This document shows positions 15,700-25,227 of a DNA stretch of 64,000 nt, piece by piece. The notes beneath the pieces were generated by a model. The model saw only the letters and a program-made list of their open reading frames with translations. It did not search any database and had not been told where the DNA came from. The position numbers and the translations under genes were made by a program. The number at the start of each line of letters is the position of its first letter. The stretch's first letter is position 1. The DNA is taken from positions 1 through 64,000 of the forward strand of contig NZ_JAQCNJ010000025.1 in NCBI RefSeq assembly GCF_028275055.1, read 5' to 3'. The stretch comes from Haloplanus sp. (GTDB lineage Archaea; Halobacteriota; Halobacteria; Halobacteriales; Haloferacaceae).

Positions 15700-17373
15700 T
15701 CAGTCGGCACTCGCCGGGAGTGACCCGTCAGGGACGACACCGTCGTCGGTCCAGCCACGGGCGTCGTAGTAGGCGTCGAGTGCCGTCTCGAAGTTTGGCA
15801 GGTCGTACGGGAGGTCGTCGTCTGACCGGTCGAACCCCCGTCGGTTGTTGAAGTGTCGTTCGAGTTCGACGACACGGCCGCCGACCGCGAGGAGGTCGTC
15901 GAAGTCGGCGTCGAACAGCGTCTCGAAGCGTTGCTCGGTCATCGTCCCCCGAGAGAACCGGCAGACGACGCCACAGTCCTCTAACGCGCGCTTGTTTTCC
16001 AGTTCGACGAGCCGTCGGGCCTTGGCCGGCGAGAGTCCCTCGGGTGCGAACGCCTCGGCGTCGTCGACGAGGGGGTACTCGTAGGCGTAAAACGTCGCGT
16101 ACATATGGTCCGCGCCGCGGTTCGCGGTCGCGAATCCGAGTCCTTGACCGTTGAGCGTGCGGCCGTCGTGGGCGGAGAATGTCATACCCTTGACTGTCCA
16201 GTCCTCGACGCCGAATTCGTCGTGGAAGCGGTGGATACCCTCCGCAAGACGGTCACCGTCGCCCGCTCGGTGGGCGATCTTCTCGACCGTCTCGTGGATC
16301 AACTCGGAGTCACCGAAGGCGTCGTTTGCCTTCAGGTATGCCGCAACCGCGTTGCCACACGAGATGGTGTCCATTCCGAGGCGGTCACAGAGCTCGTTCG
16401 ACTGCATGATCGAGACGATGTCGTCTACCGCACAGTTGCCGCCGAAGGCCATGATCGTCTCGAACTCGGGGCCTTCCGTCTCGACGCCCGCCGTCTCGTC
16501 TTTCGTCGGCAACTTGCAGGCGAAAGCACACTGCGAGCAGGTCCCCTTTTTGTGTTTTTTCTCCTCGACCCGGTCGCCGTTGATCTTCTCGTACTCCTCG
16601 TAGCGGACGTCCTCGAAGTAACGAGTGGGAAAGGAGCCGATTTCATTTGCGAGGTCGGTGACGCTGCTCGTCCCCTGACGTTTCATGATGTGGTCGCTGG
16701 TCGCGGCCTCGCGGTGGATCGCTTCGGCCTCGGCGTCGACATCGACCGTCGGAACGGCGTCGCCGTCGAAGGTAAGCAGTTTCACCCCCTTCGCTCCGAG
16801 AACGGCCCCGAGGCCGCCACGGCCGAACGCCCGCGTCTCGCTCGTCATCAGCGAGGCAAAACGGACCCCGTTCTCGCCCGCCGGGCCGATACAGATGATG
16901 TGTTCCGCGCCGAGGTCGTGTTCGTCCTCAACATACTCCGTGACCTCGGGCACCTCCGCACCCGCCAACTCCGGCACCGCCTCGAACTCGACCCCGTTCT
17001 CGCGAACGTGGACCGCGAGGAGGTTCGGGCTCGCCCCGACGAGTTCCACAACCGCACTACCGGTCCCGAGCAGGTTCCGGGAGACGAACCCGCCGGCGTT
17101 CGAGGAACACAAGCCATCGGTCAGCGGCGAAACGGCGGTTGCCGAGGCGCGGCCGGTGAAACTCATCCCGGACGCCTGCATCGGTCCCGTGGTGAGGTAG
17201 AGACGGTTCTCCGGGCCAAGCGGGTCAACGTCGAAAGGGGTGCGATCGTGGGCGAGGCGGGTCGCGACACCTCGGCCGCCGATGTACTCGGCGAGCACGT
17301 CGTCGATGGAGTCGGTCTCGACGCGTCGCGATCCCACGTCGATGGTACGGAGCGGCCCCTCGATGTGGAGCAT
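15700..17373 (-). CDS. aor: Aldehyde:ferredoxin oxidoreductase (tungsten/molybdopterin)
   Basis: Oxidises aldehydes to acids, passing electrons to ferredoxin. The 557-residue size is slightly below the 600-residue classical AOR. The 4Fe-4S ligands are visible as Cys279, Cys282 and Cys286 (CSQCAFAC) plus Cys467 or Cys471 (EDCGVVCRF). The pterin-binding N-terminal region has GGRGVATR and [13 protein letters not shown]. The last residues vary, as in haloarchaeal paralogues, so the preferred aldehyde is not predictable. The ATG is about 25 bases after a minus-strand TATA box (TTTAATATCG, 17393-17402), so it is leaderless. The ferredoxin gene follows. Confidence 0.94.
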   Translation of the reverse strand: MLHIEGPLRTIDVGSRRVETDSIDDVLAEYIGGRGVATRLAHDRTPFDVDPLGPENRLYLTTGPMQASGMSFTGRASATAVSPLTDGLCSSNAGGFVSRNLLGTGSAVVELVGASPNLLAVHVRENGVEFEAVPELAGAEVPEVTEYVEDEHDLGAEHIICIGPAGENGVRFASLMTSETRAFGRGGLGAVLGAKGVKLLTFDGDAVPTVDVDAEAEAIHREAATSDHIMKRQGTSSVTDLANEIGSFPTRYFEDVRYEEYEKINGDRVEEKKHKKGTCSQCAFACKLPTKDETAGVETEGPEFETIMAFGGNCAVDDIVSIMQSNELCDRLGMDTISCGNAVAAYLKANDAFGDSELIHETVEKIAHRAGDGDRLAEGIHRFHDEFGVEDWTVKGMTFSAHDGRTLNGQGLGFATANRGADHMYATFYAYEYPLVDDAEAFAPEGLSPAKARRLVELENKRALEDCGVVCRFSRGTMTEQRFETLFDADFDDLLAVGGRVVELERHFNNRRGFDRSDDDLPYDLPNFETALDAYYDARGWTDDGVVPDGSLPASAD

Positions 17374-17627
17374 ATCCCGAAACCGGGGATCACGATATTA
17401 AACCGTTGGCCCGCGACGGAGCTCAGGATGGTCGCGCGCTGTATCAATCCGACGGGCACACCGGGAGCGGCGACCTCTGAACGGACCGTTTCACACGCAA
17501 GCGGGGCAGACGCGTTCGTGGCGGTCAGCAACGCCGAACCGTACGGCCGGTCGGAACCGCGCCGGTAACAGCATCGGACCCCGCTGAGGTGTATTCGGAC
17601 ACACCGTTCTCGGGCGGAGACTCGGCG

Positions 17628-19349
17628 TCAGCGATGGGCGAGGTACGCGACCGACGCCGTGTCGTCGGCACCGTGACTGTCGACGCGGGCGAAGCCGATC
17701 CGTTCGAACTGGACGAGTTCGTCTATCGCCGTCGATCCGAACCGGGGTTCGGCGACACCGGTCACATCGCCGTCCATCGTACGCAGGCGGACGGGGACGC
17801 CGCCCTCGGCCGGCACCCAGTGAACCACCGGGACGCCCTCCTCGCGAACGGCCGTGATGTCGTCACCGACGTACTCGAAGTCGCCGTCGACGTGGCGGAC
17901 ACAGCCAAAGCCTTTCAGCCAGACGCGGTCGCCGGCCGGCGGCACGTCGTCGGGTTCGACGAGGACACCACCCGGAACCGGAATCTCGCGACGGCCCCGG
18001 TCCTCGTGGTCGGGGTGGACGGGTGGATTGCCGGCGTCCGGACCACCCACGACCGCCTTCTCGACACCGTTCCGGACGAGAAAGTGTCGGTCTGCATCGT
18101 CGTCGATCAGATCGCGGTTGGTCGCGTAGACGGCGCTCATCGACAGGTCCACGTTGCTTGTCGAGGTGCCGAGTTCCACCATGGCGTCGACGATGGCTTC
18201 GCCACGGATTCCCCGTCGCCGGAGGCTGGCAAGGGTCGGTGCGCGTGGGTCGTCCCAGCCGTCAAGATCGCCGGCGTCGATCAGCTCCTTGATCGTCGAC
18301 GTCGAGAGTTGCACGTCGTACGCGTCGACCTGTACGTGCCCCCAGTGGACAACTTCGGGGTACTCCCAGTCGAAGTAGTCGTAAACGAACCGCTGGCGCT
18401 TCGCCGAGTCCTGCAGGTCGATGCCGCGGATGATGTGCGTGACGCCGGTGAGGTGGTCGTCGACGCCGGACTGGAAATCGAGCATGGGCCAACACCGGTA
18501 GTCCGCGGCCTCGGGTCGGGGGTGGGGCCGGTCGATCATCCGGAAGGCGACCCAGTCCCGGAGCGCGGGGTTTTTGTGGGTGATGTCGGTCCGAACCCGA
18601 AGGGTCATCTCGCCGGCCGAGTAGCCGCCGTCGACCATCGCCTCGAACTCCTCGCGTGTGGTGGCGGTGTCCTTGTCCCGGTGGGGGCAGGCTTGGCCCG
18701 CGTTCTTCAGGTCCGAAAACTCCGCTTGCGGACAGGAGCAGGTGTAAGCCCCGCCGCGGTCGATCAGTTCGCGGGCGTGGTCGTAGTACGTCTCCAATCG
18801 GTCGCTCGCACACAACACCTCGTCGGGGTCGAACCCGAGGTAGTCGATGGCGTCAAGGATGGCGTCGTATGCGTCGAGGTCCGGGCGCTTGGTCTCGGGG
18901 TCGGTGTCGTCGAACCGGCAGAGAAAGCGGCCGTCGTACCGCTTCTTGTACGTCCCGATGACCGCGGGCATCCGGGCGTGGCCGAGGTGCCATGGACCGT
19001 TCGGGTTGGGAGCCGCACGCATCACCACCTCTGCGTGGTCGTCGACGTTCGGCAGGTCGGGCAGGGGGTGGTCGTCGCCCTCGTCGTCTGCCTCGAGTTC
19101 GGCCAACTGCTCGGGGGCCAGTTCCTCGAGTTTCGCCCGACGCTTGGCGGCCGGAAGGTCGTTTACCTCGGCGACGACACCGCCGACGACGCCCGGAATC
19201 TCGTCGGCGTGTTCCCGAAACTCGGGGTGTTCGCCCAGCAGCGGCCCCATGACCGCACCGACCTCGGCATCGCTGTCGTACTTCACGGCGTTCAACAGCG
19301 CGTGCGTCCGCGCCGCCCGCTCGACGCGGTTGCGTAATTCGGAGTCCAT
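17628..19349 (-). CDS. gltX: Glutamyl-tRNA synthetase (non-discriminating archaeal type)
   Basis: Charges tRNA(Glu), and in archaea also tRNA(Gln), which is then amidated by GatDE. The 573-residue protein has an N-terminal helical domain, then the class I HIGH motif as PNPNGPWHLGHAR (114-126) and the KMSKS equivalent as VQLSTSTIKE. A C-terminal beta-barrel anticodon domain (GDRVWLKGFGCVRH) follows. A TATA-like GTTTTTACTC at 19371-19380 precedes the ATG by about 25 bases. The gene stands alone. Confidence 0.97.
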   Translation of the reverse strand: MDSELRNRVERAARTHALLNAVKYDSDAEVGAVMGPLLGEHPEFREHADEIPGVVGGVVAEVNDLPAAKRRAKLEELAPEQLAELEADDEGDDHPLPDLPNVDDHAEVVMRAAPNPNGPWHLGHARMPAVIGTYKKRYDGRFLCRFDDTDPETKRPDLDAYDAILDAIDYLGFDPDEVLCASDRLETYYDHARELIDRGGAYTCSCPQAEFSDLKNAGQACPHRDKDTATTREEFEAMVDGGYSAGEMTLRVRTDITHKNPALRDWVAFRMIDRPHPRPEAADYRCWPMLDFQSGVDDHLTGVTHIIRGIDLQDSAKRQRFVYDYFDWEYPEVVHWGHVQVDAYDVQLSTSTIKELIDAGDLDGWDDPRAPTLASLRRRGIRGEAIVDAMVELGTSTSNVDLSMSAVYATNRDLIDDDADRHFLVRNGVEKAVVGGPDAGNPPVHPDHEDRGRREIPVPGGVLVEPDDVPPAGDRVWLKGFGCVRHVDGDFEYVGDDITAVREEGVPVVHWVPAEGGVPVRLRTMDGDVTGVAEPRFGSTAIDELVQFERIGFARVDSHGADDTASVAYLAHR

Positions 19350-19425
19350 CGTCCCGTTCTATCGGCCCGCGAGTAAAAACTGGCGTGGGTTGAGGGCCGC
19401 CGGTAGAGGTACGGTGTGTGTTATC

Positions 19426-19441
19426 GTTTTACACGTAAAAC
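19426..19441. promoter_or_regulatory. Short palindrome upstream of the FAH-family gene
   Basis: GTTTTACACGTAAAAC is a perfect 7-base inverted repeat around AC. It lies between gltX and the FAH-family gene, about 90 bases before the latter's ATG. It may be an operator or part of a TATA region; no regulator can be assigned. Confidence 0.35.
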
Positions 19442-19532
19442 CCTTCTGCAGAACCGGATCCCGCCGGCGACGGGCGCGGCGCCCCAACGGGAGATCCACA
19501 AGCGGTTTGACGGTCGGACGGGACGGAAGCGT

Positions 19533-20255
19533 ATGAAACGCGCACGCATCGCGGTCGACGGTGAGGTTCACGCCGGGACGTACCGAGACGGTGTCGTCGA
19601 AACCGACGCGGGAACGTTCGCCGTCGGCGAGGACGGCCGCCTCGCGCCGCCCTGTGACCCCTCGGCGCTCTACTGTGTCGGCCGGAACTTCGCAGAAACG
19701 CTCGATCAGATGGAGTACGACGTGCCCGACCAGCCGGCCTTTTTCATCAAGCCACCCGCCTCGGTCGTTGCACACGACCGGCCGGTTCCATACCCCTCCT
19801 TCTCCGAGGAGGTGACCTACGCGGGCGAGTTGGCGGCCGTGATCGACGAGCGGTGCCACCGGCTCGACGCCGGGGAGGTGCCGGAGGTGATCCGAGGGTA
19901 CACGATTATGAACGACCTCGACGCACTCGATCAGCCGGGCCGCACCGCCCGGAAAGCCTTCGACGCCTCCGGTCCGCTCGGCCCGTGGATCGAGACCGAC
20001 CTCGATCCACACGGGATCGACATGCACACCGACGTGAGCGGGGAGCGACGGCAGGAGGCCAACACGGAACTCATGTTGTTCGACCCACACGAGATCGTCT
20101 CCTTTTTGTCCGAGCGGTTCACCTTCCAGCCGGGCGACGTAATCGCCTTCGGCAGTCCGGCGAACCCCGGCGTGGTCGAACCGGGCGACACCATCGAGAT
20201 CACCTACGAGGGGGTCGGCACCCTGCGAAACGAGGTCGCACCGCCCGAGCGTTAA
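19533..20255 (+). CDS. Fumarylacetoacetate hydrolase-family protein
   Basis: FAH-fold enzymes hydrolyse or decarboxylate beta-diketo or oxo acids using Mg2+. The 240-residue product starts at ATG 19533 (MKRARIAVDGEV). Motifs include YCVGRNFAETLDQ, PAFFIKPPASVV, the metal region EVTYAGELAAVID and GYTIMNDLDALD, and the C-terminal GSPANPGVVEPGDTIEI. In the metal motif the usual first Glu of E-x-E is Ala-Gly here, so the ligand set may be altered. The stop overlaps that of the convergent D-2-hydroxyacid dehydrogenase on the sequence GTTAAC. Substrate is unknown; it may act in aromatic or keto-acid breakdown. Confidence 0.9.
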   Translation: MKRARIAVDGEVHAGTYRDGVVETDAGTFAVGEDGRLAPPCDPSALYCVGRNFAETLDQMEYDVPDQPAFFIKPPASVVAHDRPVPYPSFSEEVTYAGELAAVIDERCHRLDAGEVPEVIRGYTIMNDLDALDQPGRTARKAFDASGPLGPWIETDLDPHGIDMHTDVSGERRQEANTELMLFDPHEIVSFLSERFTFQPGDVIAFGSPANPGVVEPGDTIEITYEGVGTLRNEVAPPER

Positions 20256-21208
20256 CGAACCTGATTCTCCAGCCCCTCGGTGTCGCCGGTTTCGGCCATC
20301 CGCCGGAGGTTCCCCGCGAGGATGTCCGCGAGTCGGTCGTGGTATTTCGGCGTGTTGCCGGCGTTGTGTGGCGTGATCTGGACGTTCTCGAACGACCAGA
20401 GCGGGTGGTCGGCCGGGAGGGGTTCGGGGTCGGTTACGTCGAGCGTTGCCCCCCGAATGTCCGTCCTGCGAAGCGTCTCGACGAGGGCGTCGGTGTCGAC
20501 GATCGGCCCCCGGGCGATGTTGACGAGGAGGGCGTCGGCCCGCATCGACGACAGCGCGTCGGCGTCGATCAGGCCCCGCGTCGTCTCGGTGAGCGGGCAC
20601 GCGAGGATCACGTAGTCGGCGCGAGCGAGCGCCGAGTGCACCTCGTCGAAGCCGACCACCTCGTCGGTCGGGCCCCCTTTCTCGGGCGTGTACCGGACGC
20701 CGATCGTTTCGACGCCGAAGGGGCCGAGGCGGTCGACCAGCGAGGTGCCGATTGCACCGAGGCCGACGACCGCCGCGGTGCTCCCCCGGAGTTCGCCGAC
20801 GGGGTACGCTTCCCAGTGGGCCCGCTCCTGTTGTGCCCGGGCGCGCCGAAACCGACGTTCGTGGGCGATCAGCGAGCCGATGACGTACTCTGAGACGTTC
20901 GAGCCGTGGACCCCGGCGGCGTTGGTGACGGCGACGCCCGCTGCCTCGAACGCCCCGATATCGAGATGACCGGTTCCGGCGTACGCACACGCGAAAAGGT
21001 CGAGATGCGCCGCGAGGTCCAGCCATTCCGGATCGAAGCGGATACCCGTCGCCACGCTGGCGCGTGAGAGCAGGTCCCGCTCCTCGGCCGGCGTGGTCGC
21101 GACCGCCACTCCGTGGTCGGGGAGGCGGTCGCGGAGCTTCGCACCGTACGACTCGGGGGACATCCCGTGGATCTTCTGTCGCAGAACGACGACATCGGTG
21201 TCGGTCAT
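20252..21208 (-). CDS. D-2-hydroxyacid dehydrogenase
   Basis: NAD(P)-dependent oxidoreductase interconverting 2-oxoacids and D-2-hydroxyacids. The start is ATG 21208 (MTDTDVVVLRQKIHG). The 318 residues hold the Rossmann glycine motif VVGLGAIGTSLVDRL, then the catalytic Arg in VNIARGPIVD, the Glu in TDPEPLPADHPLW and the His in ITPHNAG. The family's usual DVFEPEPL is DVTDPEPL here. Substrate specificity is not deducible. Confidence 0.93.
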   Translation of the reverse strand: MTDTDVVVLRQKIHGMSPESYGAKLRDRLPDHGVAVATTPAEERDLLSRASVATGIRFDPEWLDLAAHLDLFACAYAGTGHLDIGAFEAAGVAVTNAAGVHGSNVSEYVIGSLIAHERRFRRARAQQERAHWEAYPVGELRGSTAAVVGLGAIGTSLVDRLGPFGVETIGVRYTPEKGGPTDEVVGFDEVHSALARADYVILACPLTETTRGLIDADALSSMRADALLVNIARGPIVDTDALVETLRRTDIRGATLDVTDPEPLPADHPLWSFENVQITPHNAGNTPKYHDRLADILAGNLRRMAETGDTEGLENQVR

Positions 21209-21317
21209 GCGAGGGGGTGTGACCGCCGGGGTGATAAGTCTACGAGGTCGGAACGCGCCGGCGAACACGGCGATCCGATCCGGTCGATTAATACCGCCGC
21301 CGGCAAGGATGTGTGGT

Positions 21318-22691
21318 ATGGAACAGGTCGACGTCGCCGTCGTCGGCGGCGGCCCCGCCGGCTCCGCGGCGGCACACGCGGCAGCCGAAGCCGGCGCGTC
21401 CGCGCTCGTTCTCGAGAAGGGGGTCCCGCGCGAGGACCGGTCGGGACTTGGTCCCGACTCGACCGACGCCGCCGGCATCCTCGACTACTGGGTCGACATC
21501 ATGGGTATCCACCCCGACGAGTTGCCCGACGACGTCCTGTTGTCGGAACTCGATCGGGCGGCGTTTGTCGGGCCGTCGGAGTCCTGTGTGCTCCGGTCGA
21601 CCGGCATCGGGGCCTCATACGACGCTTTCGGTTACACCTTCCACCGCGCGCGCTTCGACGACTGGCTCCGCGACCGGGCCGAACGGGCCGGGGCCGACTA
21701 CCGTGTCGGCGTCTCCGTCCGGGACGTGGAGACGACCCCCGGTGACGACCCACGTCACGTCGTGCGAATCGCCGGGGGCGACCCGGTCGGGGCCGAGTTC
21801 GTCGTTCTCGCCGACGGACCACAGCGCACCGTCACCAACCGAGTGTTGGATCGGCTTCTCCCCTACCCGGTTACCGACCGCCTCGACACGACGAGTGTGA
21901 ACCATATCGCGTATCAGGAGCATCGTCGTCTCCCGCCGGCCGTCGCCGAGGACCTCCGCGGTGCCATCTCGTTCTGGTGGGGGTATATGCCGGGCCACAC
22001 GGCATACCCGTGGATCTTTCCGAACGACGACGACGTGGCCCGGATCGGGCTGACGATGCCTATCGGTCTCGACCTGTCGTCGGTCGCGAACCAGGAGTCG
22101 TACGCGTTGCTCCGGCCCGACGATCGGACGGTTCCGAGCGGGAGCGAGTATCTCCGCCGGTTGCTCGAACACGAGTACGGCGACGAGTACGACGTACCCG
22201 GCGACTTTCCGCTGGTGGAGAGCCGCGGCAAGTCGGAGGGAACCGAAACCTACCCCATCTCCTCGACACGGCCGATCGACTCGCCGGTCGGGGCCGGGGT
22301 GGCCGTCGTCGGCGGCGCGATGGGAACCACCTCGGCGTTTCACGAGGGCGGCGACCACGTCGCGGTCCGAACCGGAGCCATCGCCGGCGGGTTGGCCGGC
22401 AGGGGCGACCTCTCGGGGTACAACGGTGCGTGGAAGGCCGCGATCGGAGACGAGATCCGCCGTAACGTGACCATGGCCGACATGGTCCGGGAGTACGACC
22501 CGGACGACTGGGACCGGGTCTTCCGAACGGCCCGGAGGATGGTCGCCGACGAGTCGGGCGGCGGGCTGTTCGACCGGCGCTTTGCCGCCGGCTGGGACGC
22601 GACGAAGCTGTTCGCCCGGTATAAGTGGCACAAACGCCGTCTCCGGAAAGGCGGGTACGTCTCGATCGCCGCGAGCGACTACGTCTACTGA
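21318..22691 (+). CDS. Geranylgeranyl reductase-family FAD-dependent oxidoreductase
   Basis: A 457-residue flavoprotein of the family that saturates isoprenoid chains of archaeal lipids or quinones. The N-terminal dinucleotide-binding motif is VDVAVVGGGPAGSAAAHAAA. A second conserved block, GVAVVGGAMGTTSAFHEGG, corresponds to the FAD/substrate region. The start is ATG 21318 (MEQVDVAV), directly before the Rossmann motif; the long upstream extension of the open frame overlaps the divergent dehydrogenase and is rejected. Whether the substrate is a lipid or another polyprenyl compound is unknown. Confidence 0.85.
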   Translation: MEQVDVAVVGGGPAGSAAAHAAAEAGASALVLEKGVPREDRSGLGPDSTDAAGILDYWVDIMGIHPDELPDDVLLSELDRAAFVGPSESCVLRSTGIGASYDAFGYTFHRARFDDWLRDRAERAGADYRVGVSVRDVETTPGDDPRHVVRIAGGDPVGAEFVVLADGPQRTVTNRVLDRLLPYPVTDRLDTTSVNHIAYQEHRRLPPAVAEDLRGAISFWWGYMPGHTAYPWIFPNDDDVARIGLTMPIGLDLSSVANQESYALLRPDDRTVPSGSEYLRRLLEHEYGDEYDVPGDFPLVESRGKSEGTETYPISSTRPIDSPVGAGVAVVGGAMGTTSAFHEGGDHVAVRTGAIAGGLAGRGDLSGYNGAWKAAIGDEIRRNVTMADMVREYDPDDWDRVFRTARRMVADESGGGLFDRRFAAGWDATKLFARYKWHKRRLRKGGYVSIAASDYVY

Positions 22692-23170
22692 CCAGGGGTT
22701 AAATCGCTGGGGCGCATATCCACAGTTGCGTGCCATCAGTCCCCGCCCGAGCACGCCTACGAGGGCGCGATGACGCGCGGCGAACCCGGGCACGTGACAC
22801 GGGTGATTCGTGATTCCACGAATCGCCGGCAAGGCCGTCCGAGCGACGGCCCGTGACGCCGTCCCACGCACCCGACGGCCGCCCGGCACGAGGGTTAGCC
22901 GGCTGACTCGGCACGCCGCCAGGGATGAGGTCGGACGTTAGTGTTCCGGGCGCACATTTCAACACACCGCACCGCTCAGCCGTCACGACGGACAACGGAA
23001 ACTAGGGTCGTAGGGGTCTCGGCGAGGTGCGAGAACACACCACCGAAGACGGGGCGTGGGTTCGGCACGGCGGTCCGGGACCTGAGCCGGGTTCACATGT
23101 CAGGCGTCCGTGCTTGGCGGCCCGTAACCCCGCCTTCCGCGGGGTCGGGCTTCTTACTGGAACGGGTGCG
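22692..23170. other. 479-bp non-coding region with several perfect hairpins
   Basis: No convincing gene. Three hairpins stand out: GATTCGTG/CACGAATC (22805-22824), GGCCGTC/GACGGCC (22833-22851) and a long one at 23120-23150 with stem GCCCG-ACCCCGC/GCGGGGT-CGGGC and loop CTTCC. Read on the minus strand the last one (AAGCCCGACCCCGC...) resembles the terminal hairpin found at the right end of IS200/IS605-type TnpB elements in haloarchaea. No tnpA or tnpB is nearby. It may be a relic end, a structured RNA or a terminator. RNase P RNA and SRP RNA signatures were looked for and not found. Confidence 0.4.
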
Positions 23171-24076
23171 CTAGCCTGAAACGTTTTCGGGTGGCGATAG
23201 CTCCCGTTCGAACTCGTCGAACTCGTCGAACGATTCGGGGAACTCCATCGGGAGTCGTCGAGTCTCGCGGTTGTCCGGAAGCGGGCCTAGGTCGTCGGCG
23301 ACCGACTCCCAGCCCGGTTTGATTTTGACGCTTTTCGCCGGCGATCCGGCCGCGATGTGGTGGGCCGGGACATCACCCAGCGTTTTCGCCCCCGCGCCGA
23401 CCATAGCGTTTCGTCCGACTCGGCAACCGGCACTGATCATCGCTCCGTGCCCGAGTCGAACGTCGTCCTCTAAGATCGTCTCGTAGGCCGTCACGTCCGT
23501 CTGGTCGACGGTGTCGTGAGCGTGGGTGTGAATGTGACTCCGGTCCGCGATGGAAACGCGGTCACCGATCGAGAGCGTCCCGCGGTCGTCGAGAAGCACG
23601 TCGTTGTGGACGACGACGTTGTCCCCCATGACGATGTTGTGTCCACACTGGATCTTGATGCCGCCGAACAGACGGAGTCCGTCGTCGGCGTCGGCAAACA
23701 GGTGATCGGCGAGGGTCTCCCGAAACGGGAGGGCAAAAGCGAGGTTGTTCGACAACGGCGACAGATCGAATCCGTTCCAAAGATACCGCAGACATTTCGT
23801 TTCCTGTAACGCCGACAGCTCCTGTTCGGCCCAGTGTTCGGTTTCGATGAGTGCGTTTCGTGGGTCGTAACTCCGGAGCCGGTGTCGAGTCATCGGCGGG
23901 ACCGACTCACCGCTTCGATACCGCTTGTAGGCGTCCCAGTCGCCGAACAGGTCGGCGAGTAGCTCCGCGACGGTGGGAGCCAGTGGCTCCTCGGCGAGCC
24001 GGGTGTCGATCCGGTCGATCGTGTCGTCGATCGCCGCCTGTGCCTCCGCCGGGACCTCGACGTGGCGTTTCGTCAT
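23171..24076 (-). CDS. Left-handed beta-helix acyltransferase (maltose O-acetyltransferase-like)
   Basis: A 301-residue protein with a helical N-terminal domain and hexapeptide repeats in residues about 150-265 (GGIKIQCGHNIVMGDNVVVHNDV, ISAGCRVGRNAMVGAGAKTLGDVPAHHIAAGSPAKSV read as successive rungs). The likely catalytic His is in HIHTHAHD. The fold and the terminal ..AGSPAK.. motif are those of CoA-dependent sugar or antibiotic acetyltransferases. The start is ATG 24076 (MTKRHVEVPAE); an upstream Met in a proline/glycine-rich stretch is less likely. Acceptor unknown; membrane or cell-surface sugar is plausible. Confidence 0.85.
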   Translation of the reverse strand: MTKRHVEVPAEAQAAIDDTIDRIDTRLAEEPLAPTVAELLADLFGDWDAYKRYRSGESVPPMTRHRLRSYDPRNALIETEHWAEQELSALQETKCLRYLWNGFDLSPLSNNLAFALPFRETLADHLFADADDGLRLFGGIKIQCGHNIVMGDNVVVHNDVLLDDRGTLSIGDRVSIADRSHIHTHAHDTVDQTDVTAYETILEDDVRLGHGAMISAGCRVGRNAMVGAGAKTLGDVPAHHIAAGSPAKSVKIKPGWESVADDLGPLPDNRETRRLPMEFPESFDEFDEFERELSPPENVSG

Positions 24077-24389
24077 CGTGCCTCCGGAACCGCCGCCGGG
24101 CGGTGGCACGATCCCACCGCCGAATCGAAGGTTAGTGAACGATTCAGGTGCGTTTCCCCGTTCATACAGACGTACACTGTACTATACGCTATTAAAGATG
24201 AATTTACGATCACTTCTTGCGGAACGGCTGTGAGGTGTCGAACGGCGGCCGGTCCGTCGAGGGGCGACACGACAGGGGGGTTGGCTCGGTCGGTAGCCCG
24301 GCGTCGCACCGCCGACGGGTCGGCGACCACGCCGGAAGGAGCGGAGCGACGCGTCAGCTTATTGATCTATCGGCCCCGTATTGGACCCG
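24077..24389. other. 313-bp intergenic region with divergent promoters
   Basis: No gene seen. A minus-strand TATA-like CTTTAATAGCG near 24188-24198 could serve the acetyltransferase with a leader of about 90 bases. An AT-rich stretch near 24358-24372 precedes the DUF3592 gene on the plus strand. Confidence 0.4.
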
Positions 24390-24902
24390 ATGGTATCGAT
24401 CAGTGCCCTACTCGGATCGGTCGTCTGGACGGGCATCGGGGCCGTCGTCGCGTGGAACGGATGGACGTCGTATCGAGGACAGGCGGACCGCGTCGAGAAC
24501 GCGACCGAGGTGCCGGCGGAGATCACCGACGTCGGCGTCTCGGCGCAACGGCAGGCCATCGACGACGACGAGGGCGGTACGGGCGCGACCAGAACGGAGT
24601 ACGTCCCGACGGTGACGTTCGAGTACACGGTCGACGGGGAGCAGTACACCTCGTCGAACGTCGGACCACCCTCGGACGGCCTGGACGGGACGCATCGATA
24701 CCCCGGCAAAGCGGGGGCCCGCGACCACTTCGACTACGAGGTCGGCGACGCGGTGACCGCACACGTCGATCCGGCGCGGCCCGACGAGGGCTTCCTCGAC
24801 CCGGAGACGGACGCCGCTCGAAACCTCGCGTTCGTCGCCGCCGGGGGCGTGATGGTTCTGCTCGGAGCCGCGTTCGCCGCTGCGTCGGTGGTCGTCCTCT
24901 GA
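24390..24902 (+). CDS. DUF3592 membrane-anchored protein
   Basis: A 170-residue protein with one hydrophobic segment at each end (SALLGSVVWTGIGAVVAWNGW and the C-terminal AGGVMVLLGAAFAAASVVVL as a membrane helix). Between them lies a soluble beta-rich domain with YVPTVTFEYTVDGEQYTSSNV and HVDPARPDEGFLDP, the signature of DUF3592. The start is ATG 24390, since the codon three earlier in frame is TTG. Function unknown. Confidence 0.8.
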   Translation: MVSISALLGSVVWTGIGAVVAWNGWTSYRGQADRVENATEVPAEITDVGVSAQRQAIDDDEGGTGATRTEYVPTVTFEYTVDGEQYTSSNVGPPSDGLDGTHRYPGKAGARDHFDYEVGDAVTAHVDPARPDEGFLDPETDAARNLAFVAAGGVMVLLGAAFAAASVVVL

Positions 24903-24947
24903 GGCCGGCGGGGACCGATCGCGTACGGCGTGATCGGCGGAGCGAAC

Positions 24948-25178
24948 TCACGCCCCACTGGCGACCGCTTGCTGGAGGACCTGCCCAACGTAGCCGATGG
25001 CGGGCACGGCGAAGACGAACGCGTGGACCCACGCGTCGTAGGTGATACCGGACGGCTTCGTCACGAGAAAGAGGCCGTAGACGGCGATCATGACGGCAAT
25101 CCAGAGGACGGTGATGACGAGAAACGGGACGGCGTTGCGGACGGCGTCGGCGACGGACGCTCGCGGGCTGGTGGCCAT
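24948..25178 (-). CDS. Small two-helix membrane protein
   Basis: A 76-residue protein with two hydrophobic helices (VPFLVITVLWIAVMIAVYGL and VHAFVFAVPAIGYVGQVL) joined by a short polar loop. Coding character and haloarchaeal composition are good, but no function is recognised. It is about 50 bases upstream (in transcription) of nothing on its strand except the P450, whose stop-to-start order is P450 first; the two may be co-transcribed with the P450 leading. Confidence 0.65.
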   Translation of the reverse strand: MATSPRASVADAVRNAVPFLVITVLWIAVMIAVYGLFLVTKPSGITYDAWVHAFVFAVPAIGYVGQVLQQAVASGA

Positions 25179-25227
25179 ACGCCCTCGTTCGGCGGGCCGA
25201 GATTAAATGTGGGTGCCGACGAGGGTC

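Noticed and set aside
17589..19337. A 582-codon plus-strand open frame opposite gltX
   Set aside because: It is the antisense shadow of a clear glutamyl-tRNA synthetase, typical of high-GC halophile genes; no family similarity.
22692..23170. RNase P RNA or SRP RNA in the hairpin-rich gap
   Set aside because: The conserved RNase P P4 elements and the SRP domain IV GGAAGG loop context were not found in proper structure.
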